Shown here in pieces: positions 18,101 through 20,114 of a stretch of DNA of 20,114 nucleotides (within the stretch, counting starts at the first letter, position 1; each line of letters starts with the position of its first letter). The DNA is taken from positions 1-20,114 of the IMG/VR virus record IMGVR_UViG_3300025141_001021, one strand, 5' to 3'. The notes beneath the pieces are model-generated. The model saw nothing but the letters and a program-made list of their open reading frames with translations. It was not told the origin of the DNA and searched no databases. The stretch is from a virus. Made by a program: the position numbers and the translations under genes.

Positions 18101-20114
18101 CGTAACGAGTTCTTGACGCGAACTAGCGAGCGCACAGGATATACCAACAATTTCTGGAGGGCAGCGCGAACAGATCGAAATACTACCGGCGCCAACTCCT
18201 GGGGCGCCCGGATGACGGGCTATGCGATCTCACAGAGCGTGTTCGTTCTTGACGCACCATTTGGATTCCTGACCCGGTCAGCACCCCCAAACACTGTGTC
18301 TTCTTCACTCGACGGTCCCATAAGAAGGAGTTACTTCCTTAGCGGCAACGCCGGCGAGCTACAAAACACATACACCACTTACTACACCGGTTCACAATAT
18401 CCTGGTACCGAGCCCGAACGCGCGAACAAGCATGCTGTCGGCGCTCTCTACAGTCGTAAACAGACAATCGGAAGTCCCCGCTCTGTCATTAATCCGACCG
18501 CCTTTGCGATCCCGGAAACAGGCAGTTCGGTTACATGGAACAACTTCCTTGAAGGGGCAAGACAGATAGAAGTATTCGGCGGAGAAGCTGAATGGGAAGC
18601 TGGCACCGGCGCCGGAATCATCAATAACCAGAACGGCACAGCTAGCTTCGTGTCTCACCCAAGCGAGCCGTGGTTCGATCAATACAGTGATTACAAGGAA
18701 GATCTGCAACTTAAGGCTCGCGGCTACTCTATCGTTCCCGAATTCAGAATCAGCGAGAACCTTAGAGACTATGTGCGCGGCGGTATATATAACTCAGGCA
18801 AGACCAACGACTTTGAAATCGTCGGAACTGCAATCCGCAGCGATTCGTCGTCCTTCTACAGAGATTACTCAAACTCAGAGTTCTTACAGAGCTTTAAGCA
18901 GATCCAAAGTGACACTTCACTGGATGCATCTGAGATACGTCTAGTGTGCTCTGCGGCTATTCGCCTCAACCCCTACAAGGGCTTCTACCCTGCCCAGCGT
19001 AGTATCCAACTAGTCGAGCAGTTTGTCGATTCCTACAGGCCGATGATGAAGACGGTATTGGCTGGTAATACTCCAAGAGATATTCAAGACCCCACCAGCA
19101 CATCATATGGCGTCAATCGTATTATTGCTTCTGCGATATCTTCTCCTGGAATCCTTTATAACACCATCAAGAGCGGAATCGCTGTGGATTATCCGGTTAT
19201 CTCGAATACTCAAAGAGTCTTCCCGGCGCTAATGTCCTCCTCCGCAGGTCGAAAAGCACAGAATAACTGGCTCATGGTCTCTAAGCTTGGCCTTGAGGGT
19301 CGACCCATCGAACAGGATTTGACTTCTAGCACTTGGGATGCTCGCCTTCCATTCGAGACAATCATGTACCCGGATAAATACATGGTCGGTGTTGATATTA
19401 CTGATTGGGAATCCCACCCAAGTTGCTCTTTCCACGATTTCGGTGATGAAGACCGAAGCATTACTATGACTATGATGGGTACCCCCGCGGCAGATCTATA
19501 CTCCAGAATGAGTAAGAACTTCTTCGGCGCCGTTCCAGACTTCTTCCTGAAGGATTCTAATTTAACAAGGTTGGAGTCAGATGTCGTCACGGACGATCTA
19601 AAGTTTGCAGCAGGCGAAGTTTACATGGCGAGAATAAAGATCTTCCGTTCTTTGACGGGCTCTCGTGATTATTCAAATGAAATGCCAACATTTACTCAAG
19701 GCTTGCCGGCCGGACTGACTGCCTATGCTCCGTATGGTGGTCGCCCTTACTTCTTGTCAACAGATACCTGGACAACAGGCTCAGCTTACTATCCCCTCCC
19801 ACAGGACCCGATGAGAGGAAGCAGCATCAGCAGGATGTCAGAAACTTTCACAATGTACAGCCGCCCCACTGCGTTTGGAGCCCCTATCGCAGGGGTGGGT
19901 ACCGCCTCGGTGGGCGCCTACTCTTCAGGCTCAGTGTATGACAGTGTTACCGGCCACAACCCTGCCTTCACCCCTCCTTACTATGACGGAGAGGCTTGGG
20001 TTGATCTAGTCTTTAGGCCATCAGCTTCTGTTAGTTATGATCTGGAGAAGATCCTCTCCGAAACTCAAGCAGTCTACAGAAGATTTGACCCCGGTATGGC
20101 CCTCACCAGCAGTC
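12167..20114 (+). CDS. Giant LamG-containing baseplate/tail protein, 3' end outside window
   Basis: The frame is open for 2649 codons to the last base, with no stop on reading through. A LamG/concanavalin-type jelly roll occupies residues about 200-375: VTVEFWLKTGS, WQHYALVFEN near 285, RTRLYVNG, then GSMDEFRFWKAARN. Residues about 580-625 contain YNNLAHIFKAKGTEKAIRNV, which resembles the KGT-helix motif of P2 tail protein I-like wedge proteins. A second beta-sandwich-like part lies near 690-890 (DDSAWNISVRVRP). Helical sequence with FFRRVSDVATVEKFMDYYKW follows near 1080-1100. The rest (about 1100 to the end) is mostly unassigned, with distinctive stretches such as GEYSVYNALNYRNLSVKG (near 1596) and YSIVPEFRISENLRDYV (near 2188). 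Gene order after gp25- and gp6-like genes suggests the gp7/gpI position. It is probably a huge wedge or fibre-like structural protein; a tail fibre alone is the main alternative. Coding is certain, function only partly so. Confidence 0.9.
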   Translation, partial: MSDIKNLFDSKAKYQDYQTEQEAFETVESKENATQLVVKQNTFVPQIDYSKPSRFAFFGSAELYYSGSFDKISGYYPYDGTRAEKNAFYNSLLEVDKYIFDNLYPRRNGYISLASDGWTSRVGGLVDGYGLPTTQEYITLKGGPNTGSAGSSLADQSPNAFSDAFNYGNIYADSGSMYQKAGYPSDYGKGTQLSNLRSDFDDGVTVEFWLKTGSLTPLITTQKQVIFDMWNNVATSSMSSDYGRIRIELNSAASSPITFTVQSGSATKTSTIGAGTSATDSFGDWQHYALVFENTGSLFRTRLYVNGIFNDVVATVGTVSELNSKNMMARLGSLITSPSGSAAASGAGKLSGSMDEFRFWKAARNAKQIGENWLDQVGGGTNSDVVNATLGVYYKFNAGITGETATDSVVLDYGGRVSNGVWTNYSSNGRSIDSAMVLAGAASKEYKDPVVRTNNPSYVSLRTNLLASGSNHDLNNNSMFINYAPEWVLSEHADSGNDNLKYISHICGAYFDKLYVLTQQIPKLNHANYTTASAEPLPFAQHLPQSLGLQTPDIFVDATILENLRNRDEDSFFEGELKQTQDLIYQNLYNNLAHIFKAKGTEKAIRNVLRCFNLDDSLIRFKTYTKGTTYEIKNNLKQIIVEDASLNLNKSQNIGAVVYQRVSSSNAESTGYLSASRGTAERPYGFTTEADILFPKFNKINDSIERDFTEVSLFGTVAVAQQATSSNGTDTTFLASDSANFGVYAVRDEPYSHNVSFKLSSSIYPVPFPILTSSIFSNVYDDSAWNISVRVRPSGYPYSYLVSGSMSDTYDVIFRGVNSYLGVVQNSFEVSSSIIAASGSAFLTTPKRVYCGARRWNLTGALLQKSDVIISNIKAWAKHIDNQSLDQHVYDFDNSGISASYQSISGLDNNNNYFDIWNANTLALEWNFDSVTGSDASGNFYVQDYSSGSALLRDNYGWIGDTIGYQHSGYGYGFGASSSDVVTTRLTNTFRALTPEEAVGSDMIQILSEDDTLFEVLETVPDYVFTLEKSLYQALSEEMMNFLAGVGDFNNLVGEPVNRYRSRYKNIEKLREMFFRRVSDVATVEKFMDYYKWFDSGLSHILAQMIPASADFSPDLFNVIESHVLERPKYETKFPTLEARAEDPSGQAEGASGRSYPGHLGGSPLPSSPRNTTIRIPYWKQRANRTDTEISSGDAVIDAQRETFRKVINSVPTLSSSATIITSDSQQVGYNTFQKAAFGKQYSVVIKDPVAPSALVKGGVNFPPTKKIDYTYNALRPFGPVNQDLGAYVPENVLVSFVDEFDQIPINNDPSSDPSAKVMRTVRVQHGRDYEQGIGYSNVKSTMAFPFNIVSASVGAGYNALINNSINGTNVHVNIVNLHNDVYGPDMEHPMQGPFTEYAVGGHQSRHISLNSGPTLDTYLTRPEGWLLLLGQQFNITGAIGMTGPDYPYPEANDLGVEPYPLTGTLKAYLYRDFVAKSPVNIKNIQLRTGSTILGNYRQNYDVVMTNGAYANPRHFIDNQPTLPSQVVQGPTTGATSVRTLLSLPRATNAHFQFVDDYSIGYLTGTNNQTVIRGIFSAPGGMDTLTPGYQDFRAGEYSVYNALNYRNLSVKGLSQPSNVSQSQVFGSEPVQKRVYDIHGKDYGLQPLRSRHAERFFRDSLFQTNPGASYEQLPSFQKNHRNNITRLAINADETYSSSSLYDNAFVSHQIPRSTQQYAWINGNVVAGNNIYGFAPTDFFLSDSLGMREAYNWVTASDFGSFLNASGNRIFGLAQAAALSSPHLPASFVPVDFIGLNTNIVHYITKSDNVVGLDSTGAGLGYVNSDFSPTLVGTRTATNAAMLNNLLLSRNGPYGFPTWQQVRNADNPILRAERSDNILSLRDTNGQGTTRYDMPPVSLRGRPIYLNIDTTGSAENVQNYTLQAEFDNERIYFNTNELNDRFDIHLDSFTTPYQQLVDITKGTRYRLNWVLYAENVFPSQRNEFLTRTSERTGYTNNFWRAARTDRNTTGANSWGARMTGYAISQSVFVLDAPFGFLTRSAPPNTVSSSLDGPIRRSYFLSGNAGELQNTYTTYYTGSQYPGTEPERANKHAVGALYSRKQTIGSPRSVINPTAFAIPETGSSVTWNNFLEGARQIEVFGGEAEWEAGTGAGIINNQNGTASFVSHPSEPWFDQYSDYKEDLQLKARGYSIVPEFRISENLRDYVRGGIYNSGKTNDFEIVGTAIRSDSSSFYRDYSNSEFLQSFKQIQSDTSLDASEIRLVCSAAIRLNPYKGFYPAQRSIQLVEQFVDSYRPMMKTVLAGNTPRDIQDPTSTSYGVNRIIASAISSPGILYNTIKSGIAVDYPVISNTQRVFPALMSSSAGRKAQNNWLMVSKLGLEGRPIEQDLTSSTWDARLPFETIMYPDKYMVGVDITDWESHPSCSFHDFGDEDRSITMTMMGTPAADLYSRMSKNFFGAVPDFFLKDSNLTRLESDVVTDDLKFAAGEVYMARIKIFRSLTGSRDYSNEMPTFTQGLPAGLTAYAPYGGRPYFLSTDTWTTGSAYYPLPQDPMRGSSISRMSETFTMYSRPTAFGAPIAGVGTASVGAYSSGSVYDSVTGHNPAFTPPYYDGEAWVDLVFRPSASVSYDLEKILSETQAVYRRFDPGMALTSS
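12776..13290 (+). other. LamG / concanavalin-A-like domain
   Basis: Residues about 204-375 of the giant gene show the alternating strands of a laminin-G-type jelly roll: an EFWLK opening, a QVIFDMW strand, the central W-x-H-Y-A-L-V-F core at 13019, a LYVNG strand, and the closing SGSMDEFRFWKAARNAKQI. Such modules in phage tails often bind glycans or protein ligands. No catalytic residues are apparent. Confidence 0.85.
13910..14035 (+). other. Tail-protein-I-like KGT helical motif
   Basis: Residues about 582-623 of the giant gene contain a helix, then K-G-T-E-K-A-I at 13961-13981, then a second helix ending in RCFNLDDS. This resembles the 'K-G-T-x-x-A-(I/L)-R' motif of P2 gpI-like baseplate proteins. 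The resemblance is short, and the call depends on gene order as much as on sequence. Confidence 0.5.
14380..14800 (+). other. Possible second beta-sandwich domain
   Basis: Residues about 738-878 carry alternating strand-like segments, including DDSAWNISVRVRP, YDVIFRGVN and KRVYCGARRWNLTG. The layout is like a second, diverged LamG-type fold. Weak sequence match; offered as an inference. Confidence 0.4.

Noticed and set aside
19210-19590. 126-codon minus-strand frame
   Set aside because: It lies wholly opposite the giant structural gene, lacks a family pattern and looks like a shadow of its codon use.
8435-20114. Extracellular contractile injection system rather than a phage
   Set aside because: gp25/gp6-like proteins occur in both, but the wall peptidase and giant LamG protein fit a phage better. 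It cannot be fully excluded without capsid or terminase genes in view.

Overview
The window looks like part of the tail/baseplate (late structural) module of a contractile-tailed bacteriophage (myovirus type). Every gene is on the + strand, and the genes are packed with gaps of 0-32 bases. Two wedge proteins are recognisable by sequence: a gp25/gpW-family protein and a gp6/gpJ-family protein. I see no integrase, tRNA, transposon, CRISPR array or host-like metabolic gene. The style resembles large T4-like or environmental (marine-type) phages with very long structural genes, but the host and exact lineage cannot be read from this window.

Layout, left to right. (1) The 3' part of a gene running in from before base 1 carries an apparent OB-fold-like piece followed by a VanY-type M15 peptidase with its metal-binding motifs, probably a tail-borne cell-wall hydrolase. 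(2) A 323-residue protein has repeating beta-type segments like the spike/beta-helix part of gp5/VgrG-like proteins. (3) A 2165-residue protein of unknown function begins with a four-cysteine cluster and has one hydrophobic helical stretch. (4) A gp25/gpW-like wedge protein. (5) A gp6/gpJ-like wedge protein. (6) A 514-residue beta-rich protein whose N-terminal half resembles a DNRLRE/CBM-type module. (7) A gene open for 2649 codons to the window's end. It contains a clear LamG-type jelly roll, a tail-protein-I-like 'KGT' helical motif and a long unassigned C-terminal part.

Working model (inference): genes 1 and 2 together supply the puncturing and wall-cutting jobs that T4 gp5 carries in one chain. 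Genes 4, 5 and 7 keep the W-J-I (gp25-gp6-gp7) order of contractile baseplate wedges. Gene 6 and the LamG part of gene 7 would then be surface- or carbohydrate-facing adornments. The two giant proteins are the least explained and most interesting parts: about 14.4 of the 20.1 kb is taken up by just two reading frames.
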